Positions 43,401 to 51,129 of a stretch of DNA of 64,000 nt are shown one piece after another. A program made the translations under genes and the position numbers. The notes under the pieces were generated by a model, which was given only the letters and a program-made list of their open reading frames with translations, did no database searches and had not been told where the DNA came from. The DNA is from JBBIQV01 sp964555285 (GTDB lineage: Bacteria > Nitrospirota > Nitrospiria > Nitrospirales > Nitrospiraceae), in assembly GCA_964555285.1 (NCBI GenBank), contig CAZKRM010000009.1, forward strand, positions 1 through 64,000, given 5' to 3'. The stretch's first letter is position 1. Every line of letters starts with the position of its first letter.

Positions 43401-43940
43401 GACGTGGAACTTCTCGTCGAATTTTTCCTTGAGTTCGCGCTGCCATTGGAACGTCAGGTTCGCCGGGCAAACAATGAGGATGCGCTCAGCCAGCCCGCGA
43501 AGTTTGAGTTCACGGATCAGCAGACCGGCCATGATCGTCTTTCCTGCGCCCGCGTCGTCGGCCAGCAGGAATCGGACGCGGGCCAACTTCAGGAGATGGT
43601 CGTAGATTGCTTCGAGTTGATGAGGGAGCGGATCGACACGGGAGATGGAAAGCCCAAAATACGGATCGAATTCATAGGCGATTCCCAAAGCATAGGCTTG
43701 CAGGCCGAGACGAAGAAGTTGGCCGTCACCTTTATAGGAGCAGGTTGGCTCCTGAATGCGAAGACCCTTGATGTCGGCGAGGGAGAGCGTGACGTTCCGG
43801 AAGCGCTCGGTTTGGGTGCCGACTAACCCGACAATCCAGGTGTCAGGACCACCTGGGCGGACAGTCTCTACGCGCATCGGCTCGCTGAATAGCGAGCCTG
43901 TGAGGATTTGACCTTCTTGTAGGGGGGCTCTATCAGACAT
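40464..43940 (-). CDS. SNF2-type helicase with C-terminal DUF3883-like domain (DrmD-like)
   Basis: About 1158 residues. Superfamily 2 motifs: I ADDAGAGKTIMAGLL (about 127-141), Ia CPANLTFQWQRE, II VDEAH (about 227-231), III LLLTATPH, V LAATEAAGEGINLQCCH, VI RLEQRMGRIHRYGQ. The C-terminal part has coiled helices rich in Glu/Arg and then GYDITSLDTQSGDLRLIEIKG with TVLLTPNEKRVAEDRPDCYWLYV, a DUF3883/restriction-endonuclease-like fold. This architecture matches the DrmD-type helicases of DISARM-related systems. A palindrome-derived insert (AAQAGGAAQAGG) lies near residue 870. ATG 43940 is chosen; no clear ribosome site. First gene of the minus-strand island. Confidence 0.87.
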   Translation of the reverse strand: MSDRAPLQEGQILTGSLFSEPMRVETVRPGGPDTWIVGLVGTQTERFRNVTLSLADIKGLRIQEPTCSYKGDGQLLRLGLQAYALGIAYEFDPYFGLSISRVDPLPHQLEAIYDHLLKLARVRFLLADDAGAGKTIMAGLLIRELKLRGLAERILIVCPANLTFQWQRELKEKFDEKFHVIKGDALRDQFGINQWLEHKHVLTSLDLAKRTDILPGLRQVHWDLVIVDEAHRMSASDAEHKSQRYRLGELLRESSDHLLLLTATPHKGDPVNFSLFLQLLDQDAYADVKSIREAMNRRSAPFYLRRTKEAMVYFPERQADGKWVARKIFMKRIPHTADFKIDGDEDRLYRDVTAYVKSQSHRAAAEGDDPRARAVGFLMALYQRRLASSTYALRHSLQNRMRRLDEGLKRAQELSRLAPPELPDPEEFEEMEESQRERLEELLEAVTLAQNPQQVHDEVAQLKELAIQAQAVEDAGVEAKLSRLKDVLQEQGFFDNPDQRLLIFTEFKDTLDYLVTRLKGWGFRVGVIHGGMKPGSRDDPGTRLYSEQQFRDGAIQILAATEAAGEGINLQCCHILFNYDIPWNPNRLEQRMGRIHRYGQTKDCLIFNFVATNTIEGRVLQKLLTKLQEIRDALDDDAVFNVVGEILPASHMERVLRDYYAGRLGEGDLEDRLLFDVKEERFRDICRHALEGLASKKLNLEMLIERRARAQERRVVPETIARFMREVAPHVPFSLKPVAALPHTYDPANTPQALRRHESDPEWKFAPLANKYPRLSTDRETAEQHSLEWVTPGHSLFEAIRRHALTQAQDHFGTGACFYSLEHSAPGRMDFYRAKVVDGLGQVVHERLFAVQLTADLPAAQAGGAAQAGGVARLHEAGMIGNLKPAPAPKELPAVVQLPEPRGWLNEQALNPFLEEVRAERTAEVDRVRDHIELSLTELLEKEDRLIGRFAEDAERGVEGAAGNLKQAEDRHAVLLARRERRRQELERQRSLSLQSVERITSVLIFPHPDRDKPEVKNLRSDPETEAIAMRVVMEHERAQGRTVTDVHEKDLGYDITSLDTQSGDLRLIEIKGIGAVTGTVLLTPNEKRVAEDRPDCYWLYVVTHCKTEPHLQEPIPDPARLDWQEVKKVDHYYLSVDAMTQPMKVKEPEPPPYGDRA
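41334..41374. repeat. palindromic insert within the helicase gene
   Basis: ACCTGCCTGC..CGCGC (41334-41350) and GCGCGGCAGGCAGGT (41360-41374) form an inverted repeat around a 9-base loop. In the helicase frame it encodes the Ala/Gly/Gln-rich AAQAGGAAQAGG, unlike its surroundings, suggesting insertion of a second, different palindromic element. Confidence 0.6.
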
Positions 43941-44333
43941 ACGAACCAGCAAAGGTATTCAGACCCAGTGCCTGAAAGCCCGGCATGAGCTATCGTAGCT
44001 AGATAGGCTAAACTTGCCGCAGCAGGATACGCTTTTCCTGACGGGAAATCACCCGGCAGGCGAAACGGAAATGGAAGTAGGTTGGCGGGTGAAATTTGGC
44101 GAGTCGGACAGGTTCCTAGGACTCGAACCAGGAATCTCACCTTAAGCGGCGAGGCACGCCGCCATCAGCCCCCGGTGTTTAGGGGGATCAATTGGGCCAG
44201 TATCAGGAGGGAGTGGATCACGAGGAACCAGCCTGGAGACGACCATGCCTGCTCCTCTTGAATCGCTGCGGCCCAGGGACATAGAGTGCGTCCAGGGACC
44301 GGGAGGGCTCTTCCATGCGTCTCCTAGGAGGGC
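43941..44333. other. island edge, no gene seen
   Basis: About 390 bases between the helicase start and the next plus-strand lipoprotein gene. A tRNA-T-arm-like stretch at 44108-44135 and a CCCCC/GGGGG hairpin near 44169-44186 are present, but no complete tRNA folds. Promoters for the helicase and for the lipoprotein must lie here; none is convincing. Confidence 0.5.
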
Positions 44334-44909
44334 ATGTTCCTTCTGACTCTGCTGAGTGGTTGCTCAACGGCGCTGGATCGTGAGGGACGTTGTTTGGCGG
44401 GCATGATCCCCGAGGTGCTCCACGCCGAAGAAGAGGTCCGATCCCTGGAAGAGTCGTGGCGCCGGTTGTCCAGGGTCCGGCAACAAGAACGCCTCTCGAT
44501 CCAGACAACCCTGGCTTCCTCCCCTGCTTATCGCTTCCTGCCTGTCTCTGTGCCTGGGCGGAATCAATCACCTCCAAGCGAAGTTTCAAGTTCATTCGCG
44601 AGTGAGCAGGATGAACTGACTGCTTACAACCGGCTGGTCGAGGCGAAAGCCAGACGTCACGACACGTTCGTGCGGTATGACCGCGTCGTACAACGGTTCC
44701 GGACTCGGGTTGAGGAGGACGAGATGTTGTCTCAGGCGCGTAGCGCCCTCATGATGTGGCCGGGCATCGTGTTATATCCCATCGTGCGGTGGAATGTGCG
44801 GTCGGTGCTGTGGGATGGGATCGACCCCGACGTTGACACCGACCCTGTGACCCACTTCTGCGCCGGGCGGCTCCTGGATTTGGAGGCAGCGTCCGTACCT
44901 GTCGATTGA
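44334..44909 (+). CDS. putative lipoprotein of unknown function
   Basis: A 191-residue protein starting MFLLTLLSGCS, a lipobox with Cys at residue 10. An in-frame TAG lies seven bases upstream of the ATG, so the signal is unusually short unless a non-standard start is used. AGGAGGG almost touches the ATG, closer than normal. The body is helical and charged (EEEVRSLEESWRRL, RYDRVVQRFRTRV), then has a hydrophobic patch (MMWPGIVLYPIVRW). No family recognised. Confidence 0.55.
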   Translation: MFLLTLLSGCSTALDREGRCLAGMIPEVLHAEEEVRSLEESWRRLSRVRQQERLSIQTTLASSPAYRFLPVSVPGRNQSPPSEVSSSFASEQDELTAYNRLVEAKARRHDTFVRYDRVVQRFRTRVEEDEMLSQARSALMMWPGIVLYPIVRWNVRSVLWDGIDPDVDTDPVTHFCAGRLLDLEAASVPVD

Positions 44910-45055
44910 CGAGGGATACGTGCGTCCGAGGCAGACACCTGTCTTATGAAGAGGCGGCGTTGCGAGGATGGACGGGGTGACAGACGGTGGGGCAGGTGAA
45001 AACGAGAAGCCCACCCACTGCTGTCGGCAGCGGGTGGCAAGCAGGTGGGATGCCG

Positions 45056-45376
45056 TTAGTGCGCCGCAGCTTCCTTGGGCCAGAACATGTGCCGGATTTG
45101 CGGGAGAGGCACGTTGTCCAAGTTGGGAATATCGTATAGGCAGCGGTCAATCGTTTCGACTTCCTGCTTCGTCAGGTCCAACACGACCTTTTTCTTCCAA
45201 AACTGATCCAGCGTAAAATAATCGCCCACCTGTGGCTTCTCCGCCAGCAACGCTTGCATCCTTGCGAAGCCGGCTGTATCCACCCCTGGAATCCGCCCCT
45301 TGTTCCGCTCGACGCACCACTTGAGCACTTCCACCACGCCGTACATGGTGAGTTCAACTTTCATCGTGTCGCTCAT
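45056..45376 (-). CDS. hypothetical small protein
   Basis: A 106-residue protein starting MSDTMKVELTMYG with GGAGGA at a proper distance. It is soluble, ends in HMFWPKEAAAH and contains VEVLKWCVERNKGRIPGVDTAGFARMQ and a helix EVETIDRCLYDIPNLDNVP. No domain recognised. A longer start at 45430 has no ribosome site and is rejected. Confidence 0.65.
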   Translation of the reverse strand: MSDTMKVELTMYGVVEVLKWCVERNKGRIPGVDTAGFARMQALLAEKPQVGDYFTLDQFWKKKVVLDLTKQEVETIDRCLYDIPNLDNVPLPQIRHMFWPKEAAAH

Positions 45377-45676
45377 TGAATCCTCCTCAATAACTGGTGC
45401 ATTGTAGCCCAAGTATTCGGCAATTTTCAAAGGGGGTTCCTGTAGGGCTCACGAGAGCGAGAGCCGATGGAGATGGAGGCGGTCCGTGGGATTTTTGCCC
45501 GGTTCTCGGGAGAGTCCATTGCGAAGGCGATGCACGGATGGATATACTCCGCGCCTTATCCGCACGACACCATCACGTCTGCCACGGTTATACGACCGTC
45601 CTCATGCACGCCCGATGTCGCACGAGTTTCCCGGTCGCAGTGCAGTGGGGGACGAGCACGTGCAGGTAGCGAGCCG

Positions 45677-46912
45677 ATGATCCAGCGAAGACTGCACAGC
45701 TGTCGGAGCCCCCTCATCCTGGTGCTGTCCGCCACGGTGCTTCTCTGGGGGTGTTCCAAGCAAGATCCGTACGTCCCCCCCGATCCGTTCTACCTCTTTG
45801 CCAGCTATCCCGTCGGGAAGAACCCCACGTCCGTGACGACGGCGGATCTGAATCACGACGGTTTTACCGATGTGATGACGACCAATATCGGCAACAGCAC
45901 GCTCTCCATTCTCTTCGGGAACGGCGACGGCACATTGAGCGATCAAGTCCAGCTCAATGTGTGTAAGGAGCCCCGGTCGCTGGCCTTGCAGGATTTCAAT
46001 CTCGACGGCAATTCGGATATCGCCTTGGCCTGTTCGGGAAGCGATCAGATCGCGATTCTGTTGGGTCGGGCCAATGGCAAGTTCGAAGAAGGGCCACAGT
46101 ATCCTGTGCACCGCACACCCGTCGCCATTGCCACCGATGATGTGAATGGGGATCAAAAACCGGACCTTGTCGTGGCGTTGCGGAACGATAAGATCACAAT
46201 CTTTCTCGGGACCGGTACGGGCGCCTTCCAGCGCGGGGCACAATACGAATACGGCGATACTCCCACCGGCGTGGCGCTGGGTGATCTGAATGGCGATGGA
46301 AAGATCGACCTCGCGGTGACCAATGGCGGCCCGATGTCCAGTGCAGTCTCGATCTGGATCGGCGCCGGCGATGGGACGTTTCGCGGCCCAACGGATTACC
46401 GGACGGGGAAACGGCCTTTGGGTGTCAGTTTCGCCGACTTCAATAACGACCGTGTGCAGGACTTATTGGTGATCAACGGCGAGCGCGATACCGTCACGAC
46501 CTTCCTGGGGAACGGCAACGCGACGTTTCAGACCGGCAAGGACTCGGGAGCCGATGCCGGCCCCAATTACGGTTTGGCCAGGGATTTCAATGGCGACCAT
46601 CTGCAAGATGTGGCCATCGTCAACCTCCAGTCGAACGACTTATCGATTCTCTTTGGCCGGGGAGATGGGACGTTCGAGTATCCGCCCAGAAACTATCGTA
46701 CGAAACCCGGCCCGTTTGCGGTGGCGACGTTTCGCGTGACGACAAAGGATCTCGAGGAGCCTGGCCTCGTGATTGCCGACAATGGCGCCGGCAGCGTGAC
46801 GATTTTCCTCCATCGCGGGCTGAAAATGCTTCCTCCCGCCGGTGGCAGAAGCGCGAAGTCGCGACGATCGCGACAGGAGGGAGCCACGGCACAGCGCAGA
46901 CTGCGTCCGTAA
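45677..46912 (+). CDS. FG-GAP/VCBS-repeat lipoprotein
   Basis: About 411 residues: signal peptide with lipobox (LLWGC, Cys near residue 26), then about seven repeats with the calcium-binding DxNxDGxxD loop: TADLNHDGFTDVM, LQDFNLDGNSDIAL, TDDVNGDQKPDLVV, LGDLNGDGKIDLAV, FADFNNDRVQDLLV and ARDFNGDHLQDVAI, each followed by (S/T)I(L/F)LGxGxGxF. This is the integrin-alpha-like FG-GAP propeller, an exported binding or adhesion module. The basic C-terminus (SAKSRRSRQ) is unusual. ATG 45677 is taken since the signal peptide follows it. Confidence 0.82.
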   Translation: MIQRRLHSCRSPLILVLSATVLLWGCSKQDPYVPPDPFYLFASYPVGKNPTSVTTADLNHDGFTDVMTTNIGNSTLSILFGNGDGTLSDQVQLNVCKEPRSLALQDFNLDGNSDIALACSGSDQIAILLGRANGKFEEGPQYPVHRTPVAIATDDVNGDQKPDLVVALRNDKITIFLGTGTGAFQRGAQYEYGDTPTGVALGDLNGDGKIDLAVTNGGPMSSAVSIWIGAGDGTFRGPTDYRTGKRPLGVSFADFNNDRVQDLLVINGERDTVTTFLGNGNATFQTGKDSGADAGPNYGLARDFNGDHLQDVAIVNLQSNDLSILFGRGDGTFEYPPRNYRTKPGPFAVATFRVTTKDLEEPGLVIADNGAGSVTIFLHRGLKMLPPAGGRSAKSRRSRQEGATAQRRLRP

Positions 46913-47002
46913 CCTTGACAGGTCCTAGACCCTGCTTTAGAGTGGCCACCAGAGAGAGTTACAGCCCACGCGGGTCGCGTGAGGGAGCGAGAATAGGTCC
47001 CG

Positions 47003-47203
47003 GTGAGGGCATTTTTCTGGTGGTTCAACATGGGGTCACTCACGACCCTGTCGGTGTTGATGATTCAGGGCGGAGTTCGCGACCTGCTGTATGGCACGCA
47101 TCCGGCGGGAGGGCCAAGCGCCTCTCTCTCATTCGCGTTGACCATCCTAGGTGGGGGTCTTTTCGCAGGGTGCCTGGCGCTGATCCTGAACCGTCTCCGG
47201 TGA
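47003..47203 (+). CDS. small two-segment membrane protein
   Basis: A 66-residue frame with two hydrophobic segments (FFWWFNMGSLTTLSVLMI and SASLSFALTILGGGLFAGCLALIL) joined by a polar loop, and a basic end (NRLR). The start is GTG with a weak AGG upstream. It resembles small inner membrane proteins of unknown role; the coding call rests on composition only. Confidence 0.45.
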   Translation: MRAFFWWFNMGSLTTLSVLMIQGGVRDLLYGTHPAGGPSASLSFALTILGGGLFAGCLALILNRLR

Positions 47204-47312
47204 CGCTGTCACGAGGAACCGGCGATCGACGCAGGGCTGGGTGCTCCGACCGATTTGCTGGTGACGATGCCGGGCTGCCGAAGCGAGGACCGATGAAATA
47301 CGAGCGCGTCAA

Positions 47313-47501
47313 ATGGACTGCCTGAAGTGCAAAGGGTTCATGATGGTCGAGCGGCACTATACGCTGATGAATCGCCGCCTCTACGCCCGTTGCCTCAACT
47401 GCGGGTTTTGGATCGATCTAGCCGACTTGCTCCGATTCCTTCACAAAGTGCTCGACAGCGGGTACCGTGGCTCCAAAGTGAAAGAGTCTTATAGTTTGTG
47501 A
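47313..47501 (+). CDS. small zinc-ribbon-like protein
   Basis: A 62-residue frame with CLKCKGFM near the N-terminus and CLNCGFWID about 24 residues later, a CxxC...CxxC pair likely to bind zinc. A basic middle (HYTLMNRRLYAR) could touch nucleic acid. It sits 44 bases before the carboxypeptidase start. Function unknown. Confidence 0.55.
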   Translation: MDCLKCKGFMMVERHYTLMNRRLYARCLNCGFWIDLADLLRFLHKVLDSGYRGSKVKESYSL

Positions 47502-47544
47502 CCCATTCTGCAGTGTGACCCTGGACAACGTAAGGAGGTGGCCC

Positions 47545-48447
47545 GTGGTAGTGGGGAGTGATCGGGGCTCCGGTGGCGTGGTGTCTATCCTGATGGTGGT
47601 TCTGCTCGCCGTTCTGAGTCCTGCAGCCGACGCGGCGGACTCCTCCTTTTCCTCCTCTCGACCGACACGCATAGCCGCTCCGGTCGCAAACCATCATCTC
47701 TTGCCGTGGCGCCGTGTTCCCGCCCATAGCGTGTTGCTCAAAGACCTGAAAACGGGACGCACGATCTACGAGTTCGAGCCGACCAAGCGCCTCTCTCCTG
47801 CCAGCCTCACCAAGATCATGTCGGCGCTCGTGATTCTGGAGTTCGGGCAGCTAGGCGATCAGGTCACGGTCAGTCGCCATGCGTCTCGCGCCCATAAGAC
47901 TCATCTTCGGCTGCGGGCGGGCCAGGTCTTCCGCCTCGAGGATCTGCTCAAGGGGATGCTGATCGTCTCGGCCAACGACGCCTGCCTGGCGGCGGTGGAA
48001 CATGTGGGGGGCGACGAAGAGAAATTCGTCGTGCTCATGAACGCCAAAGCCGCCGCGCTCGGTTTGGCCGATACGCACTTCAACAACGCGTGCGGGTTCG
48101 ATGCCCCCGATCATTACTCCACGGCGGAAGATCTCGCGAAGCTCAGCGAACACGCGTTGCAGCATCCCGTTTTCAAGCAGCTGGTCCGCGAAGAGCGAGA
48201 GATCATCACGCCGGTGAACGGCCACCGGTCCTATCTGCTGAGAAACACCAACCGGCTCCTTGGACGCGTGCCCGGCGTGGAAGGGGTGAAAACGGGCTTC
48301 ACCTCTCGGGCGGGACGCTGCCTGATCGCGAAGGTGTCGCAAGACGGCAACGATCTGCTGGTCGTCATTCTGAATTCCAACCGTCGATGGAACACCGCCC
48401 TCAACCTCATCAATTATGGGCTGCACACGGTTCGGGCAGGAATGTGA
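47545..48447 (+). CDS. D-alanyl-D-alanine carboxypeptidase (S11 family)
   Basis: About 300 residues. A signal peptide (VVSILMVVLLAVLSPAADA) is followed by the three penicillin-binding motifs: SLTK (active Ser and Lys), SAND (SxN) and VKTGFT (KTG). KRLSPASLTKIMSALVILE and ACGFDAPDHYSTAEDLAKLS are typical of DacA/DacF. There is no PBP5 C-terminal anchor domain. GTG 47545 is chosen because AAGGAGG lies six to seven bases upstream; a longer frame starting at 47515 lacks this. It trims D-Ala from peptidoglycan pentapeptides. Confidence 0.9.
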   Translation: MVVGSDRGSGGVVSILMVVLLAVLSPAADAADSSFSSSRPTRIAAPVANHHLLPWRRVPAHSVLLKDLKTGRTIYEFEPTKRLSPASLTKIMSALVILEFGQLGDQVTVSRHASRAHKTHLRLRAGQVFRLEDLLKGMLIVSANDACLAAVEHVGGDEEKFVVLMNAKAAALGLADTHFNNACGFDAPDHYSTAEDLAKLSEHALQHPVFKQLVREEREIITPVNGHRSYLLRNTNRLLGRVPGVEGVKTGFTSRAGRCLIAKVSQDGNDLLVVILNSNRRWNTALNLINYGLHTVRAGM

Positions 48448-48480
48448 GGGCGAGGAAAGCGAGAGGGCGAGCCGCACGGG

Positions 48481-49014
48481 TTACCGCGCGAGTGTGAATT
48501 CCACGTTGACGTCCTTGCCGAGATAATTGACCTGGAGCCCCTGTTTCTCATAGATGAGCGCCGCGCCCATGACGTTCTCGTCGCCATAGTCTTCTTTCCC
48601 CAGGAGCTTGCGCACGTCGTCCGGGCTCTCGCTATTGAGCACATTCCGAAAAATCCCACGGGTCTTGTAGGCGAAGCGGTTATTAATGAAAATGAGATCG
48701 ACTTTTCCATCCTGAATGCGGACGCCCGCCATCGGGCCCGTCGGCTTACGTTGATCGAGGAGAAAGATGAACGTGGCTTCCTGTTCCGCCTTGATCCCGG
48801 GAAGTTTTTCATTGACCAGGACGTCCACGGCTTTGCCTTCGGGGTCACCCAGCTTCACTCCGAAGAGCCCGATGTCCGCACTGGTGACGGCTTTGGGGTC
48901 CATGACATCGTTCTTGCTGAGCTCATAGGGTTCTGCGGCCGCGAGCGCGGTGTGACTCACCAGGGCCAGCGCACCGAGACGAAGCCCCAGCGCCAGCCAC
49001 AATCTGTCCTTCAT
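48481..49014 (-). CDS. hypothetical exported protein
   Basis: About 177 residues with a signal peptide ending HTALAAAE. The mature part has ITSADIGLFGVKLGDPEGKAVDVL-type strand-helix units, VRIQDGKVDLIFINNRFAYKTRGIF and VNYLGKDVNVEFTLAR, a small alpha/beta domain of unknown family. AAGGAGG precedes ATG 49014 at good distance. Converges with the carboxypeptidase gene. Confidence 0.7.
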   Translation of the reverse strand: MKDRLWLALGLRLGALALVSHTALAAAEPYELSKNDVMDPKAVTSADIGLFGVKLGDPEGKAVDVLVNEKLPGIKAEQEATFIFLLDQRKPTGPMAGVRIQDGKVDLIFINNRFAYKTRGIFRNVLNSESPDDVRKLLGKEDYGDENVMGAALIYEKQGLQVNYLGKDVNVEFTLAR

Positions 49015-49219
49015 CAAATCCTCCTTACCGTCTTCCCGTTGCAGTGGTGGTGGTGTGTGAAAGGCAACCGGCCGTCAGCGGCGGGACATCGAACACCGTG
49101 CGCATTTTATCGGACACGCCAGCAACATGCAAGGAACCGCCCCTCCAGATCGCCGGCCGTGTGTCGCGCGTTGCGAACGCAAGCCTTCACGAAGGGTCGT
49201 GAAGAGAGAGGATGCGCAC

Positions 49220-49294
49220 AAGGGGCGGGACATGAAGACCACCCATGCCGGCATGGAGATTTCCAATGCCGACTTCGGCGCGCTGGTGGAGGAT
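49220..49294 (+). pseudogene. relic of a group I truncated haemoglobin
   Basis: In a 397-base stretch without genes, 25 codons read KGRDMKTTHAGMEISNADF then GALVED, which matches the E-to-F helix region of 2/2 haemoglobins, where the His of HAGM lies near the proximal site. Upstream and downstream haemoglobin sequence is missing and the frame ends in a stop at 49330. It is a fragment, not a gene. Confidence 0.65.
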
Positions 49295-49414
49295 TGTTGC
49301 CGGTCGAGGCTCGTCTCACCGTCCAGGTAAAACACCACACATCTGCCGATCATGGTATCCAGCGTCATCAGCCGGCCTTCATGAGGGCTGGAGAAGTGTA
49401 GGACGATGATCGGA

Positions 49415-49804
49415 TCAAGTCTGCCCGAGCCACCCTAGCGCATGCAATAACAGGATGGCAAGGGTGCAGAGGCCGAGCCCCCAGAAGCGGTAGTCGACCT
49501 CCTCGCGGCTCAAGCACCAGTTCAATACCGGTTGGCGCCAGGATGAGGGACTGGCCAGAAGAAAGATCCCTTTCGCGATCATGGAGATGCCGGTCACCGT
49601 CCAGAGAGGCTGATAACGGAAGTCTTGTGTGGAGGCGAGCAAGAGCACCCCGAGGAGTATGGGGATGACTTCCCAGCGGAATAAAGACGGCGACTGGGCA
49701 CACACGTCTCGGAGTTTCGCGATCAGCGGGCGCGGGGCGATGAGTAGGCAGACCCCATCGGCCATCCAGATGCCGGCAACGGCGGCCAGGAGGTAAACAG
49801 TCAT
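49415..49804 (-). CDS. small integral membrane protein
   Basis: A 129-residue protein with four hydrophobic segments (YLLAAVAGIWMADGVCLLIA, PILLGVLLLASTQ, LWTVTGISMIAKGIFLLAS and LGLCTLAILLLHALGWL). No family motif recognised. It follows the glutamate dehydrogenase gene on the minus strand by about 60 bases. Confidence 0.6.
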   Translation of the reverse strand: MTVYLLAAVAGIWMADGVCLLIAPRPLIAKLRDVCAQSPSLFRWEVIPILLGVLLLASTQDFRYQPLWTVTGISMIAKGIFLLASPSSWRQPVLNWCLSREEVDYRFWGLGLCTLAILLLHALGWLGQT

Positions 49805-49862
49805 GGAGCTCTCGCGGGAATGACGAAGACGAACGGGATGGCAAAATGATACGGCACGAAGT

Positions 49863-51119
49863 TTACGGATACAAGCCGCGCTGCAAGTGCGCCTGGGCCA
49901 CTTTGTCGATCCCGCTCATCAAGGCGGCCATGCGCATGGTCGTTCGCTTCTCGGTGGCAAAGTGCAGGGTCCGATGGAAGGCCTGCGTGATGATGTCGTG
50001 CAGGCGGTCCTGGATATCCTTTGCCTTCCAGAAGAAGCGTTGCAGGTCCTGGACCCATTCGAAATAGGAGACGATCACGCCGCCGGAGTTTGCCAAAATG
50101 TCAGGAATGATGAACACGCCCTTGTCGGTCAGGATTCGATCCGCTTCCAGGGTGGTGGGGCCGTTCGCACCTTCCGCGAGTACGCGACACCGCAGCTTGG
50201 ACGCATTCTTTTCGGTGATCTGCTCCGACAGCGCCGCGGGAACGAGCACGGTGCACTCGAGCTGGAGCAATTCTTCGTTGGTAATGAAGTCTCCTAATTT
50301 CGTATCACGGAGGGTCTGGCCGGACTGCCGATAATGTTTCAGCAATTCGGGAATGTCGAGCCCCTTCGAATTGTAGAGCCCTCCGGACTCGTCGCTGACC
50401 GCCACGACGCGTGCGCCGCATTGTTGCATGATTAGAGCGGTGTGGGAGCCGACATTGCCGAATCCCTGCACCGCCACCGTCGCCTGGTCGATCGCAAGTT
50501 TCAGATGGCGCAGCGCCTCGATGGTCACGTTAACCACACCGCGGCCGGTGGCCTCCTCGCGGCCCAGACTTCCCCCGATCACCAGCGGCTTGCCGGTCAC
50601 GACGCCCTGTACCGCGTACCCCACTTGCTGGCTATAGGTGTCCATGATCCAGGCCATCACTTGTGCGTCGGTACCGACATCCGGGGCAGGGACATCTTTA
50701 TCCGGCCCGATGAGCGGAAAGATCTCTGCCGCATAGCGGCGCGTCAGGCGTTGGAGCTCAGCACGCGACAACAGTTTGGGATTGACCTTCACGCCGCCTT
50801 TGGCGCCGCCGTAAGGAAGATCGGCCAGCGAGCATTTCCAGGTCATCCACATCGCGAGTGCCGCCACCTCGCCGAGGCATACGTCCGGATGGTAGCGGAT
50901 TCCGCCTTTCGACGGGCCTCGGGAAGAATCGTGCTGGACCCGGTAGCCGGTAAAGACCTCCACTCGACCGTTGTCCATTCTGACGGGGACGCTGACAACG
51001 AGCGACCGCTGGGGTAGTTTAAGGCGCTCCCGGAGATTCGGGTCGAGGTGCATGGCATCGGCGGCCTGGTCAAATTGCGCCACCGCGAGGCGAAAGGTCG
51101 GCGTATCGAGTTCGTGCAT
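49863..51119 (-). CDS. gdhA: Glu/Leu/Phe/Val-type dehydrogenase (glutamate dehydrogenase)
   Basis: A 418-residue enzyme: GYRVQHDSSRGPSKGGIRYH, LADLPYGGAKGGVKVNP (catalytic Lys of GGAKGG), DVPAPDVGTDAQVMAWI, GSLGREEATGRGV, the NAD(P) site VAVQGFGNVGS and AEGANGPTT, DILANSGGVIVSYFEW. The length and motifs match hexameric bacterial glutamate dehydrogenases of the NAD-type subgroup. ATG 51119 has GAGGAG at good distance. It is third in the htrA-like/lipB/gdhA run with 10-base gaps. Confidence 0.92.
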   Translation of the reverse strand: MHELDTPTFRLAVAQFDQAADAMHLDPNLRERLKLPQRSLVVSVPVRMDNGRVEVFTGYRVQHDSSRGPSKGGIRYHPDVCLGEVAALAMWMTWKCSLADLPYGGAKGGVKVNPKLLSRAELQRLTRRYAAEIFPLIGPDKDVPAPDVGTDAQVMAWIMDTYSQQVGYAVQGVVTGKPLVIGGSLGREEATGRGVVNVTIEALRHLKLAIDQATVAVQGFGNVGSHTALIMQQCGARVVAVSDESGGLYNSKGLDIPELLKHYRQSGQTLRDTKLGDFITNEELLQLECTVLVPAALSEQITEKNASKLRCRVLAEGANGPTTLEADRILTDKGVFIIPDILANSGGVIVSYFEWVQDLQRFFWKAKDIQDRLHDIITQAFHRTLHFATEKRTTMRMAALMSGIDKVAQAHLQRGLYP

Positions 51120-51129
51120 GGGCTCCTCG

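Noticed and set aside
44100..44175. A tRNA-like stretch on the minus strand (GGTTCGAGTCC T-loop) at the right edge of the defence island, possibly an attachment site
   Set aside because: The T stem is mispaired, no acceptor or D arm can be matched, and the anticodon-like loop has no stem. No integrase is nearby and no duplicate of the sequence was seen at the left edge.
44168..44186. CCCCC/GGGGG hairpin as a terminator
   Set aside because: No T tract on either strand and no gene ends within reach on the plus strand.
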